DNA from: a virus
Strand: one strand, 5' to 3'
Length of the DNA: 45,034 nucleotides
IMG/VR virus record: IMGVR_UViG_3300025087_000127
Coordinates: 1-45,034 of that record
Part shown: positions 14,438 to 22,908 of the stretch, one piece after another
How positions within the stretch are numbered: position 1 is the first letter of the stretch
Layout of the letters: each line of letters starts with the position of its first letter
Notes under the pieces: model-generated
Told to the model about the DNA's origin: nothing
What the model saw: the letters and a program-made list of their open reading frames with translations, nothing else
Database searches by the model: none
Position numbers and translations under genes: made by a program

Positions 14438-16169
14438 TAAAAGACACCTTTTCGTTTTCCTCACCATCATGGGCCTTATGACCACGGCCTGCGCTTCTCT
14501 CACCCCAGAAACAGTAAACCAAAAAATCAAAGAATCAAAATTTTTCCGCGAGACATTCTTCTCAATCGTCAACCGAGACGAACTCACCGTTCCATTCATC
14601 CAAAACAAAGCCCAAGCAAAATATTATAAAGAGCAGACCAGCGACGATCTGATTCTGAAGGCCCGTAAACTCGGGTTCAGTTCAGAGATTGAAGGCGACT
14701 TCCTTTTCGATTGCATGTTTAAAGAGAACACCAACGCGGTCACCATGGCGCATACCATGGACGACACTCACATCCACATGCAGAGGATCAGGTTTTATAT
14801 CCGTTCGATGAGAAGGTTGCCGACCCCGATGGAAGTGAAGCTGGAAGCGGACAGCGCCACGGAGTTATATTTCCCGGAAAAGAACTCCTATTATTGGATC
14901 GGGACATCGGGAGCCAAGGGGTTTGGCCGCGGACGGCAGATCACGCGGTTTCATGGGTCGGAAGTGTCTCATTGGCCGGACCAGGGCGTTCTCACTGGCG
15001 TTTTGAACGCCAGATCAAAGCAAGCCAAGACCCGGTTGGAAACGACCGCCAAAGGCATGGAGAAGTTTGCTGAGATGTGGTTTGAAGCTGAGGATCCAAA
15101 CATAGAATCGCCGTGGGCACAGCATTTCTTCGCATGGTGGATGGATCAGGACAACGTCCGTCCAGTCACGGACAAACGGTTTGCCGCGACCTCCGAGGAA
15201 GGTCGGATGAGGGAGGCCGTTCAGAAGCTTTATAAGATCACCTTAACGGATGAGCAGATCAACTGGTGGCGCTGGGAGCGGTCCCGCCAATCCGACAAAG
15301 CTCTCATGCCTCAAGAGCATCCGTCTTTCCCCCGCGAAGCCTTCCTTTCCAGCGGCCGCCACGTGTTTCCTCTTCCGAAGCTTGAAATCATGGAAACGAG
15401 GGTAAAAGACCCTATCATGGTGGGCTATCTCGAGGACGACGACAAGGCCATCCGGCCGGTGGACGACCCGGACGGGCCGCTGACCATATGGATTCCACCC
15501 CGCGAGGGACGGCGTTATATCATCCCAGCCGATCTGGCCGAAGGCGTGAAGGATGGAGCCTTCAATGTGGCCCCGGTGATGGACCGATCATCTTGGGAAG
15601 TGGTGGCCCAGCTACGATTGCGCTCGGATCCCGGTGACTTTGGCCGGATGCTGGCCACCCTGGGCGAATATTATAATTGGTCCCTGGCGATTCCAGAAAT
15701 GAACAACCATGGCCACGCATGCCTGGAAGCCATGAAAGCTTGGCGCGGCCGGGGATATCCCCATATCCTTAAAACAACCGATTTGTGGCGTGATGTGACC
15801 GAGAAGCTTGGTTTTCCAACCGATGAACGGACCAAGGCTCTCACCATCACCGCTCTCCGCAACACGATTGACCAGCTTGCCTACGTTGAAAATTCACCCG
15901 TGGCGATCAAGGAAATGATCGGCGCGGTCTACAACGAACACGGCAAGATGGTGAGCGAACGATCCAAAAATGTTGTGGGGAAGGACAAGGAACGGCTCCA
16001 TTTGGATTGTGTGATTACCCGGATGATCGGAATGTACTGCCTCAAATTTCTCACCCTGGACACCACCTACAGAGAGACCAATGCCGTTCAAGGCGGGATA
16101 TTGGCTTCCAGGGTGGCCGGGACTAAAGCAGATAAAAAAACAAAGCCGTGGTTGAGGAAAAGCGCATGA
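14427..16169 (+). CDS. terminase large subunit (packaging ATPase-nuclease)
   Basis: The product of about 580 residues has an ATPase domain with the Walker-A-like segment LILKARKLGFSSEI, a Walker B region near FHGSEVSHWP, and a C-terminal RNase-H-like nuclease domain beginning IPADLAEGVKDGAFNV with acidic residues. It pumps DNA into the procapsid through the portal and cuts it. I chose the TTG at 14427, nine bases after AGGAGGG; a frame open from 14400 lacks a better site. The gene looks intact and of normal length. Confidence 0.85.
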   Translation: MKFDKRHLFVFLTIMGLMTTACASLTPETVNQKIKESKFFRETFFSIVNRDELTVPFIQNKAQAKYYKEQTSDDLILKARKLGFSSEIEGDFLFDCMFKENTNAVTMAHTMDDTHIHMQRIRFYIRSMRRLPTPMEVKLEADSATELYFPEKNSYYWIGTSGAKGFGRGRQITRFHGSEVSHWPDQGVLTGVLNARSKQAKTRLETTAKGMEKFAEMWFEAEDPNIESPWAQHFFAWWMDQDNVRPVTDKRFAATSEEGRMREAVQKLYKITLTDEQINWWRWERSRQSDKALMPQEHPSFPREAFLSSGRHVFPLPKLEIMETRVKDPIMVGYLEDDDKAIRPVDDPDGPLTIWIPPREGRRYIIPADLAEGVKDGAFNVAPVMDRSSWEVVAQLRLRSDPGDFGRMLATLGEYYNWSLAIPEMNNHGHACLEAMKAWRGRGYPHILKTTDLWRDVTEKLGFPTDERTKALTITALRNTIDQLAYVENSPVAIKEMIGAVYNEHGKMVSERSKNVVGKDKERLHLDCVITRMIGMYCLKFLTLDTTYRETNAVQGGILASRVAGTKADKKTKPWLRKSA

Positions 16170-16501
16170 GCATGAAACTGCCGCCTTCTCCGGATCAAAA
16201 TAGTCCGGATCCATCTTCTTCAGAAGTGCGTCAAAAGGAGGCATCATTGGCGCGGCTTCCAAAAATGTCAACGATCGGCAGCGGATTCTATAGGGAATGC
16301 CCGGTTTATTGCCTGTGCTATACCTGTGGAGGGATGATGATCAACGACACCGTGATATCGACTCTGCTTTGCCCGAAATGCCCGTCAAAACTGCCGATGA
16401 TGAATTTTTCCGATTTCGATTATGCCGTGAAAGAGAGCCAGCGCTCAAAAGGAGAGAAGTTCCTTCGCGAGCGCGGTGAATCATTGGGAGGAGCAGCGTG
16501 A
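16166..16501 (+). CDS. small zinc-ribbon protein in the packaging operon
   Basis: The 111-residue product has CPVYCLCYTCGG and LLCPKCP, which fit a zinc ribbon, between a Ser/Pro-rich N-terminus and a charged C-terminus. The ATG at 16166 overlaps the large terminase stop (ATGA). Its stop overlaps the GTG of the next gene. The function is unknown. Confidence 0.65.
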   Translation: MSMKLPPSPDQNSPDPSSSEVRQKEASLARLPKMSTIGSGFYRECPVYCLCYTCGGMMINDTVISTLLCPKCPSKLPMMNFSDFDYAVKESQRSKGEKFLRERGESLGGAA

Positions 16502-17118
16502 GCAAGCGGGCCGTGAAATCTTACGATACCAGCCTTTGTACCCCGCTCGGGGACGTCATTGTGGCGGAGCCATTTGACCGGATCGCGGTAATTGATGGCA
16601 TTATGATCGCCGCAGAAGAGGAAAAGTCCCATGAGGAAACAAAATCCGTGGTCCGCGCTGTCGGACCGGAAGTCACCAAGGTTAAGCCCGGTGACGCCAT
16701 TTTTCATAGCCGGTATGCCGGATCCCCAACCGCAATCAACGAAAAGCCGTTCATTGTGATGAGGGAGAGCCGCGCCGCCAACGACCTGTTTGGTATTTTC
16801 TTTGGCAACCGTCCGATCGACATCTCCCCAATGGACGACATTCTTTTCGTGGAGTGGGAGGACGGCACAAAGGAATTCCAGGGAACCAAGATCCAGAAGG
16901 TTGGAATCGACATGGAGCGGCATTACACCGGCATTATCCTTACGCATGGACCGGATGTGATGGACAAAAGGATCAAGTCTGGCCAGCGGATATTCTTCAA
17001 TCAGTTCTGCTCCCCGGAGCGCGTGGATTACCAGGGCAAGCGCTATGCCTTCATCCGGGAATATGACGCCCTTTTGATCGTTCCGAGCCGAACCGAAATG
17101 GCGGTGCTTGCGGCATGA
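16498..17118 (+). CDS. tandem double GroES-fold protein in the head operon
   Basis: The 206-residue product (GTG start, GGGAGGAG upstream) appears to be two GroES-like domains in a row. Domain 1 (about 15-100) has LGDVIVAEPFDRIAVIDGIM, then VVRAVGPEVTKVKPGDAIF and a terminal FIVMRES strand. Domain 2 (about 102-200) has ISPMDDILFVEW, TGIILTHGPDV, SGQRIFFNQF and YAFIREYDALLIV. A seven-subunit ring could form from fewer chains than usual. It is separate from the groES at 11545 and lies between terminase and portal, so it may be a dedicated co-chaperonin for capsid protein folding or a structural protein using the same fold. The call is by pattern of strands and Gly-Pro turns. Confidence 0.65.
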   Translation: MSKRAVKSYDTSLCTPLGDVIVAEPFDRIAVIDGIMIAAEEEKSHEETKSVVRAVGPEVTKVKPGDAIFHSRYAGSPTAINEKPFIVMRESRAANDLFGIFFGNRPIDISPMDDILFVEWEDGTKEFQGTKIQKVGIDMERHYTGIILTHGPDVMDKRIKSGQRIFFNQFCSPERVDYQGKRYAFIREYDALLIVPSRTEMAVLAA

Positions 17119-17156
17119 CCCTAGATTTTGAAGAGTGGGATTTTCTTGAATTCTAA
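17115..17156 (+). CDS. possible 13-residue peptide
   Basis: An ATG overlaps the previous stop (ATGA) and gives MTLDFEEWDFLEF. It may only couple translation to the next small frame, which begins inside it. It is too short to be sure. Confidence 0.25.
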   Translation: MTLDFEEWDFLEF

Positions 17157-17271
17157 CCAGCGCCGGCTTAAACAGATGCGGCACAACGCCAAGCGAAAGG
17201 CCACGAAGGCGCGCCGGCTTCGAGCGTCAAAGCAGATCGGGCAGCAACGCAGTTATACCCTATGGGGTTAA
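17146..17271 (+). CDS. 41-residue highly basic peptide
   Basis: A TTG at 17146 gives a product with a run of Arg and Lys (LKQMRHNAKRKATKARRLR) that could bind nucleic acid. It overlaps the 13-codon frame at 17115. The ribosome binding site is weak (GAGTGGGA), so expression may depend on coupling. Without it, 17119-17288 would be empty. Confidence 0.45.
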   Translation: MNSNQRRLKQMRHNAKRKATKARRLRASKQIGQQRSYTLWG

Positions 17272-17288
17272 AAGGAGGCCAGTGAGCC

Positions 17289-17570
17289 ATGATGACAGAG
17301 AACGTAAAAGAAGTTCCGGCGGCGGTGCCGCCTTCGGACCAGAGGATCAAGCTGGCCGAAGTGAGTTATGATAAGCCGGATATGCTCGAATCGAACACGG
17401 TTCAGATCACGTTTAATTTGGAGAACCTAAGCCGCTTGCCGTATGGAGTGGATATCATTCTTGGGCGGATGGACCGGATCAGAGAGGACCTTGCCTTTAT
17501 CATTATGGAGAAACAAGCGCGCCGGGCCAAGCTGGCGAACCCAGCCGGCCCCATCAAGATCGTCCAGTAA
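17289..17570 (+). CDS. small protein of the packaging operon, unknown function
   Basis: The 93-residue product starts MMTENVKEVP and has a helical, basic C-terminus (IIMEKQARRAKLANPAG). AAAGGAGG lies about ten bases before the ATG. No family is recognised. Confidence 0.65.
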   Translation: MMTENVKEVPAAVPPSDQRIKLAEVSYDKPDMLESNTVQITFNLENLSRLPYGVDIILGRMDRIREDLAFIIMEKQARRAKLANPAGPIKIVQ

Positions 17571-17582
17571 AAGGAGGCTGTC

Positions 17583-17843
17583 ATGCCGGGAGAAATTATC
17601 ACGATTGACTCAGCAAATTACCCCGATCTTGCCAAAATTGAAGATGGGGAACAGGTGGAACTCAAGGTGGTCGGCACCAAGACATCGGATGAGGATGGCG
17701 GGATCCAGATTGAGACAACGTCAATTGAGCAGATGAACGTGAACCCGGCCAAGAAGTCTCTCAAAGAAATGAAGAAACCCGGAATGCCCATGGGCAAACC
17801 GGACAACGACATGCCGGACGCGGAAGAAGAGGGGGATTACTAA
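17583..17843 (+). CDS. small paralogous head-operon protein A
   Basis: The 86-residue product has a beta-rich core (GEQVELKVVGTKTS) and a C-terminal NPAKKSLKEMKKPG followed by an acidic tail. The C-terminal motif recurs in the next gene (NPARKSLEEMKKP), so the two look like tandem paralogues. AAAGGAGG precedes the ATG. It could be a small decoration or assembly protein; no function is recognised. Confidence 0.65.
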   Translation: MPGEIITIDSANYPDLAKIEDGEQVELKVVGTKTSDEDGGIQIETTSIEQMNVNPAKKSLKEMKKPGMPMGKPDNDMPDAEEEGDY

Positions 17844-18112
17844 TGGACGGCGCTGTAATATCTCCAACTCCATACCAGCCGCCAACTCATCTTCAGCTCA
17901 CCAAGGAACAGGCTGGAGATTTGGCCATTGGCGAGCATGTGAAAATATCCATTTCGGGAAAGGTTGTCGGTATTTCGCAGACAAAAAGCTGGGATCAAAA
18001 GAAAAAGAAGGACGTTGTAACTGGGTACGACGTCCAACTGGAAGATTCCAGCGTCGTTGATATCGCAACAAACCCGGCCAGGAAGTCCTTGGAGGAAATG
18101 AAAAAACCATGA
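17843..18112 (+). CDS. small paralogous head-operon protein B
   Basis: The 89-residue product resembles its upstream neighbour: GEHVKISISGKVVG in the core and NPARKSLEEMKKP at the very end. The start overlaps the previous stop (TAATG). The pair probably arose by tandem duplication and divergence. The stop overlaps the next ATG. Confidence 0.65.
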   Translation: MDGAVISPTPYQPPTHLQLTKEQAGDLAIGEHVKISISGKVVGISQTKSWDQKKKKDVVTGYDVQLEDSSVVDIATNPARKSLEEMKKP

Positions 18113-18219
18113 AAAAGACCAAGAGAATTATTTGGTTCATTATCCTGGCGGCAGCGTCCACCCCGAGCGGCGTTTGGAAGGCCTGGAGAGATGCCTGGGA
18201 CGATGCAGAGGATATGTGA
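18109..18219 (+). CDS. 36-residue membrane peptide
   Basis: An ATGA overlap starts a short product with basic residues, a hydrophobic segment (IIWFIILAAAS) and a Trp-rich acidic end (WKAWRDAWDDAEDM). It could be a small membrane protein. Support is limited to the coupled start and composition. Confidence 0.5.
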   Translation: MKKTKRIIWFIILAAASTPSGVWKAWRDAWDDAEDM

Positions 18220-18277
18220 CGGATGGTTTTTGTTCATAAATCAAATAGGGAGGCGGATGCCAAGAGCAACACTATGA

Positions 18278-20392
18278 GTGCTTAAAACGAAGATAGACTT
18301 TTCCAACATTCAAGTCCTGGAAGCCGGCCTGGATTCTTCAAACCAGGACCACGACCTTCTTGATTTGACGGATAAGCAAGCCGCCCGGATCCGGCGCACA
18401 CTCAAAGAAGAGATTTCGGCCTGGGAAAGCGAAACAGCGCCGCTTATTCAGAAGCTTGAGCATTGGTACGACCTGTCAGAAGGGATAATTGACGACAGCG
18501 ACGAGCCCTATCCCGGGGCCTTCCACACCCACATCGACCTGATCGGCATTTACCTCAAAATTTATACCAGCATCGAGAAGCGGTCCATCCTTGGACCCGA
18601 AACGCTTTGGTATGCCGAAACCGAAGCGGATCCCGAGTTTGACAGCGTTCAGGATGCGCTCCCGGAGATTGACGAAATGATGAATTACAAGGCCCGGGCG
18701 GAGTGGAACGTCACCGAGGCCATTGGGGAAGCCTTCCCCTGCGTCAACCGGGACGGCCTTGCGGTCCTTAAAATCCCACATGTCGTGGACACCGAGGAAG
18801 TGGAGGATCGGGTTCTTCTCCGCAATCTTGAAGATCTGATACTTGAGTTTCCTCCCGGAGAATCAAGCCTGTCTAAAAAGGAGTGGGGCGTTCTGGCCCA
18901 ACTGGTTGAAGCAAACGGCAGCGATGAGACCCCAATCGAAGTCCCGGTAACTTCCGAGCGCACAAATTATTATGGGCCAAAAGCCTATGTCATTGAGCGA
19001 ATCAATTTCGTCACGTTTCCTTCCAATGCCCGGAGCCTAGACCGTGAATTTTGCCGCGGCCACGGAGACAGGTTCTATCTCCGCCGCGAGGAAGTCCGCC
19101 AGAAGATGGAGTCGGAGGAGTGGTACGAGGATGCCTGTAAAGAATTCCTCAAAAAGACGAAGAAGGCGGCCGGCTCCGACCCCACCAGTTACCGCACAAA
19201 TCAGGAAAGCATCACAGGGATCAACCGGGGGGACAAAGCAGACGAGTTCGAATTTTACGAGCTGACCTACTGGATGCGGCTTGAGCAGAAAGGCGTTGAG
19301 AAAAAATACGTGTTCATTTATACCAAGGAACACAATATTCTCATGTTCGCCAAGGTTTACTGGTATCGGACGCCCTCATACTACGCCAAGTTGAGGATAG
19401 AGCGCCGGGCTAACCAGATTGACGGCAAGTCTGTGGTTGGGCAGCTTGAATTTTTAAACGAAGAGCTGGATCTGCTCCACAACATGTGTGTCCAGGGTTG
19501 GCAGATCAGCAATATCCCCAGCTTCAAGATGGAGAAGGGCCTTGCCAAAGAGCTGGACCTCGAAGCCGACGAAAATCTCTGGCACCCTGGCGTGGTATTC
19601 CATCTCCCGGCCGGGACATTTGAAAAGTTCATTCAGTTCGATGTGCGGCCAACGGACAACGGCGCGATTACCCGCGGCGAGGCCCAGCTTTTAAATTACG
19701 CGGCGCTTATCATGGGGATAGACGCCTTCCTGGCCAGCGGCCGGCCATCACCCGAGGATCCCAACGCGCCGGGGAACAAGACCCAGCTTTTGGTCAATCA
19801 GGGCAACATTCGGATGGAGGATCCGCTGTCCGAACTACGGTATGGCGTTGAGGAAGTTGGGCAGATCTGCCTTTCTCACCTTTATCAGTTTGGGCCGGCG
19901 CAGATCCAGTACAAGGGCACGGAAGGCAAGAAAAAGATTACCAAATACCTTTCCAAGAAGTTTCTCCGGTCCGGCATCAGGCTCAAGATGCAGGGATTGA
20001 GTGTTGTCATGAACTCCGAAAACGAATTCAGGAAAGGAATAGAGAAGTGGGGGATAGCCATTAAAGAGCCGCTGGTGGCCCAAAAGGCCAAGTATAGGCT
20101 CGAGGCCATGCACCAGGCCTTCCGAAAGGGCCGTGTGCCTGATTACGCGCGATATATCCCTACCATGGAAGAGGCCGAAGCCTACGATGTCCAAGTAGCC
20201 AAACAGGCCATCCTCAACATGGCCATGGAACAGCAAGCCGCACAGGAAGAGGCCAGAATGGAGCAAATGAAGGCCCAAGAACAGCAAAAAGCCATGGCAC
20301 TGAAAGGCCTCTCGGATAAAGTCAGGGCCCAAAATCTCATAAAGCAAATTACCGAGCAAAACCTAGCAGCACAATTACAGGAGGCAGCTTGA
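18278..20392 (+). CDS. portal protein
   Basis: The 704-residue product matches the pattern of large phage portal proteins: an N-terminal helical WESETAPLIQKLEHWYDLSE, the PYPGAFHTHIDLIGIY segment, a long central region with the IDGKSVVGQLEFLNEELD helix, and a Gln-rich helical C-terminus. Twelve copies would form the DNA channel at one capsid vertex and dock the terminase and neck. The GTG at 18278 is the only reasonable start; the nearest GGGAGG lies 25 bases upstream, so the start is uncertain. The length fits podovirus-type portals. Confidence 0.8.
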   Translation: MLKTKIDFSNIQVLEAGLDSSNQDHDLLDLTDKQAARIRRTLKEEISAWESETAPLIQKLEHWYDLSEGIIDDSDEPYPGAFHTHIDLIGIYLKIYTSIEKRSILGPETLWYAETEADPEFDSVQDALPEIDEMMNYKARAEWNVTEAIGEAFPCVNRDGLAVLKIPHVVDTEEVEDRVLLRNLEDLILEFPPGESSLSKKEWGVLAQLVEANGSDETPIEVPVTSERTNYYGPKAYVIERINFVTFPSNARSLDREFCRGHGDRFYLRREEVRQKMESEEWYEDACKEFLKKTKKAAGSDPTSYRTNQESITGINRGDKADEFEFYELTYWMRLEQKGVEKKYVFIYTKEHNILMFAKVYWYRTPSYYAKLRIERRANQIDGKSVVGQLEFLNEELDLLHNMCVQGWQISNIPSFKMEKGLAKELDLEADENLWHPGVVFHLPAGTFEKFIQFDVRPTDNGAITRGEAQLLNYAALIMGIDAFLASGRPSPEDPNAPGNKTQLLVNQGNIRMEDPLSELRYGVEEVGQICLSHLYQFGPAQIQYKGTEGKKKITKYLSKKFLRSGIRLKMQGLSVVMNSENEFRKGIEKWGIAIKEPLVAQKAKYRLEAMHQAFRKGRVPDYARYIPTMEEAEAYDVQVAKQAILNMAMEQQAAQEEARMEQMKAQEQQKAMALKGLSDKVRAQNLIKQITEQNLAAQLQEAA

Positions 20393-20832
20393 TTTATCAG
20401 GAAAAATTGCTTTCAAGAGTTGTGGAATCTGGCCCCATAAATTGTTGGTTGTGGGGTGGAATTCTTAACAGAGATGGTTACGGACAATCCCAGGGTTTTA
20501 AACCAGCAATATCGGCTACATTAACCCATAGAATCTCTTATGAGCTTTTTGCGGAAAAAATTACAGAAGGACATGAAATTGATCACCTTTGTAAAAATCG
20601 CGCGTGTCTAAACCCAGGGCATTTAGAAGTTGTTACTCACTTTGAAAACCAGAGACGCGGTGCGAGCTTTTCAACAAAAAATGCAATGAAAAAAAGATGT
20701 AAAAGAGGCCATCTCTTTGACCTAAAAAACACATACATCTATCCAAATAGCAATTACCGGGCATGCCGAGCTTGCACAAATGCCAGGTTTTGCAGAGTTA
20801 GGCACAATCAAAATAGGAGGAAACAACCGTGA
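20389..20832 (+). CDS. free-standing HNH homing-type endonuclease
   Basis: The 147-residue product has the HNH core HEIDHLCKNRACLNPGHLEV preceded by a CWLWGG segment and followed by a zinc-binding CKRGHLF with CRACTNARFC. Such enzymes nick or cut DNA and often spread as selfish genes. The gene is clearly richer in A and T than the portal gene before it, a sign of recent arrival. It uses a TTG start overlapping the portal stop (TTGA) and its own stop overlaps the next start, so it disturbs neither neighbour. Confidence 0.85.
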   Translation: MIYQEKLLSRVVESGPINCWLWGGILNRDGYGQSQGFKPAISATLTHRISYELFAEKITEGHEIDHLCKNRACLNPGHLEVVTHFENQRRGASFSTKNAMKKRCKRGHLFDLKNTYIYPNSNYRACRACTNARFCRVRHNQNRRKQP

Positions 20833-21239
20833 AGCCGACGAGCTTACGTCCGAAAGAAAAGCAGACCATGACCCTTGATCAAGTGAACGAAGAATTAAGG
20901 AAAAAGACCGCCAAGCGCGGGATCCTCCTTAAAACCATTGGCCTCATCGAGAAAATCAAAGTGGACATTGCCGGGCCGCTGTGGCAGCATATCAGCATAA
21001 AGATGGGCGGCATGCTGGCCGGCGTGGATCAACTGGACGACCGGGCGGACGAATATGATCCGCAAGCGCATCCTATCCCGGACCGCGTGATCTGGAAAGC
21101 CCACGGCATCAGGAAGGCCGCCAAGGCAATCCTTGCCATCGAAAACATGGTGGAAAATGAGCAGGGATATAAAGATTCACTGGAAAAAGTCGAAAAGGAG
21201 ATTAAAGATCTTGGAGCCAGAAAGCAGCAGCTTGGCTGA
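20829..21239 (+). CDS. coiled-coil head-operon protein, unknown function
   Basis: The 136-residue product has an N-terminal charged helix and a long C-terminal coiled coil (NMVENEQGYKDSLEKVEKEI). The GTG at 20829 follows AGGAGG and overlaps the HNH stop; the ATG at 20868 is an alternative. It might have been directly downstream of the portal before the HNH gene arrived. Confidence 0.65.
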   Translation: MKPTSLRPKEKQTMTLDQVNEELRKKTAKRGILLKTIGLIEKIKVDIAGPLWQHISIKMGGMLAGVDQLDDRADEYDPQAHPIPDRVIWKAHGIRKAAKAILAIENMVENEQGYKDSLEKVEKEIKDLGARKQQLG

Positions 21240-21474
21240 AACTCTCCCGGCCGATCCGGCCGCGGACCAGGAATGGGCCCTGCCCGGGGATAATGAGCCA
21301 GGGTGGGTAGACGTCCGGTGTTGCGGCGTTATGGACCGTCAGCTTTGCAACAAGCTTTTGTTGAGGATCACAGCGGCGCCAACCTTTGACGGGATAAAGC
21401 GGGCCGTCAAGATTGGGTTGGACATGAAATGCCGGCGCTGCAAGGAAATAAATTACCGGGTGATCGTCATATGA
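21211..21474 (+). CDS. Com-like zinc-finger protein
   Basis: The C-terminal 55 residues follow the Mu Com pattern: VRCCGVMDRQLCNKLLL, then a spacer, then LDMKCRRCKEINY, giving two Cys pairs around a zinc. Com of phage Mu activates translation of the Mom DNA-modification gene. Here the N-terminus is extended and acidic. I chose the TTG at 21211 with AAAAGGAG about ten bases upstream; a frame open from 21133 lies inside the previous gene. The spacer DGIKRAVKIG is coded by the 31-bp repeat shared with 11254-11349. Confidence 0.65.
   Translation: MEPESSSLAETLPADPAADQEWALPGDNEPGWVDVRCCGVMDRQLCNKLLLRITAAPTFDGIKRAVKIGLDMKCRRCKEINYRVIVI
21386..21416 (+). repeat. 31-bp exact repeat, copy 2
   Basis: Identical to 11288-11318, in the same reading phase, inside the Com-like gene between the two Cys pairs. 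Confidence 0.95.
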
Positions 21475-21623
21475 TGGGATTCCGGAAGCCCAGAAAGATG
21501 AAAAACAGGGGCATGCGGGCCGCCAAGCGCAAGAGTTTGAACCCGATGTCAGCATCGGACAAGATTGGTAGGTTGAAGGCCGCGATCAAAAAGATCGAGG
21601 AACACGAAGCAAAGAATAAATAA
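21471..21623 (+). CDS. 50-residue basic protein
   Basis: The ATG overlaps the Com-like stop (ATGA). The product is rich in Lys and Arg (FRKPRKMKNRGMRAAKRK), followed by a short helix (IGRLKAAIKKIEEHEAK). It may bind nucleic acid; the family is not recognised. An upstream in-frame ATG at 21429 lies inside the previous gene. Confidence 0.6.
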   Translation: MMGFRKPRKMKNRGMRAAKRKSLNPMSASDKIGRLKAAIKKIEEHEAKNK

Positions 21624-21675
21624 CCAGATATTCGCTCCTGATTGAGCGAGTAAACCACAGAGACTATCACGAGTC

Positions 21676-21711
21676 CCGGTTTGAGCCCTTGAGGCTTTAA
21701 CCGGATTTTTT
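21676..21711 (+). terminator. rho-independent terminator before the scaffold-like gene
   Basis: CCGGTT (21676-21681) pairs with AACCGG (21699-21704), with an inner AGCC/GGCT helix, then a six-T run follows. A second small CGCTC/GAGCG hairpin lies at about 21634-21649. The gap 21624-21728 holds nothing else. Confidence 0.8.
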
Positions 21712-21728
21712 ATGTCCAGGAGGATGCG

Positions 21729-22604
21729 ATGAAAGGAAAAGGCGCAGCTGGCGGCGGGAAGGGTCCGAAAGGCGGAACGGCTATAGCGGACCCGGAAGAA
21801 GATGTATTGGAACCAGAAGAAACCGCAGAAGAACCGGAAGCGGAAGATGTACTGGAAACACCGGAAGGTGATGAGACGGATGAAACCGGCAAAGAAACGG
21901 ATGCCGATAAAGATGAGACGGATGAGTCCGGAGATGAACCGGAGGCCGATCCCGACGCCGATGAAGAAGAGGATCCCCGCGACGCCACAATAGCCGAGCT
22001 TCGGGAACGCCTGGACAAGCTGGAAAAGGGCCCGGACAAGAAGGAAGAGCCGAAAGAATTGTCCGATGCCGACTGGCAAAAGATTGAGGATCAGTTCGGA
22101 ATATCTGAAAAAGACGGCATGCCCGGGACGTTTGGACGGCAGGGGATCCAGCAGCTCTTTCGTTTGCTGGCCGGGCAGAGACAGTCTCTCGCGGACATGA
22201 TCCAGTCCGAGATTGGCGGATTCAAAAAAGAGGCTGTCATTTCCGAATTGGCCCAGGAAAAAGGGTTTGAGGATATCAAGGGCCACCGAAAGGGCATGGA
22301 CGAGTTCTTGAAGGATTACGATCCGCGCATCCGGGCGGACAAACAACTGCTCAAAAAAGCGCTGATTTACGCGCGCGGAATGGCTGCAAGCGGCAAAGTC
22401 AAGAAGGCATTGAACAGCCGTGAGCGGGACAGGCGGATCGCCGCGGGCGGCGCCCACGGGAAACCTGGAGCGAAAGGATTAAAAAAGGCGGTCAGCTTGA
22501 CGCCGGAACAAAAGCAAGCCGCGAAGATGGCCAAGATGCCGGAGGCGGAATACATCAAATATCTGACCACCGACAACTTGGAGGATATCGATCTTCCTGA
22601 ATGA
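21729..22604 (+). CDS. scaffolding-like capsid assembly protein
   Basis: The 291-residue product has a Gly/Lys-rich start, a very acidic region (about residues 20-95, rich in Glu, Asp and Thr), a coiled coil (TIAELRERLDKLEKG) and a helical basic C-terminus. This layout and the place just before the capsid genes fit a scaffolding protein, which guides capsid assembly from inside and then leaves. An AGGAGGATGCGATG start region is clear. No protease gene was recognised nearby. Confidence 0.7.
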   Translation: MKGKGAAGGGKGPKGGTAIADPEEDVLEPEETAEEPEAEDVLETPEGDETDETGKETDADKDETDESGDEPEADPDADEEEDPRDATIAELRERLDKLEKGPDKKEEPKELSDADWQKIEDQFGISEKDGMPGTFGRQGIQQLFRLLAGQRQSLADMIQSEIGGFKKEAVISELAQEKGFEDIKGHRKGMDEFLKDYDPRIRADKQLLKKALIYARGMAASGKVKKALNSRERDRRIAAGGAHGKPGAKGLKKAVSLTPEQKQAAKMAKMPEAEYIKYLTTDNLEDIDLPE

Positions 22605-22906
22605 GTTACCGGGAAACGCAAAGGCAAAGTGATGGGTTTGGGAGAGAAGTATTCCCATTAAAGCCGGCTCGAAGGATCGGGGAGACGACCTACATCACAT
22701 GCCAGCAGTGCGGATTCGCCGTGGACACGCAGTCCAGGACATTCAGCAAGGAAGCGGCCGGAGAGGTTGAAAATATCAACGAAGGAACGGGCCCGAAAGG
22801 TGGATGCCCTCTTTGCCTTTCCACAAATTGGGCTCCTTTCAAGCGAAAACTTAAAGACGCGAACGATACAAGCACAAAACGAAGTGACAGGAGGAGGTTG
22901 AGATAA
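22601..22906 (+). CDS. zinc-ribbon protein of the head operon
   Basis: The 101-residue product has CQQCGFAVD and GCPLCLST, a zinc ribbon, within a polar and C-terminally basic chain. The start overlaps the scaffold stop (ATGA). The function is unknown, though small zinc-ribbon proteins often lie next to capsid genes in phages. Confidence 0.65.
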   Translation: MSYRETQRQSDGFGREVFPLKPARRIGETTYITCQQCGFAVDTQSRTFSKEAAGEVENINEGTGPKGGCPLCLSTNWAPFKRKLKDANDTSTKRSDRRRLR

Positions 22907-22908
22907 TC

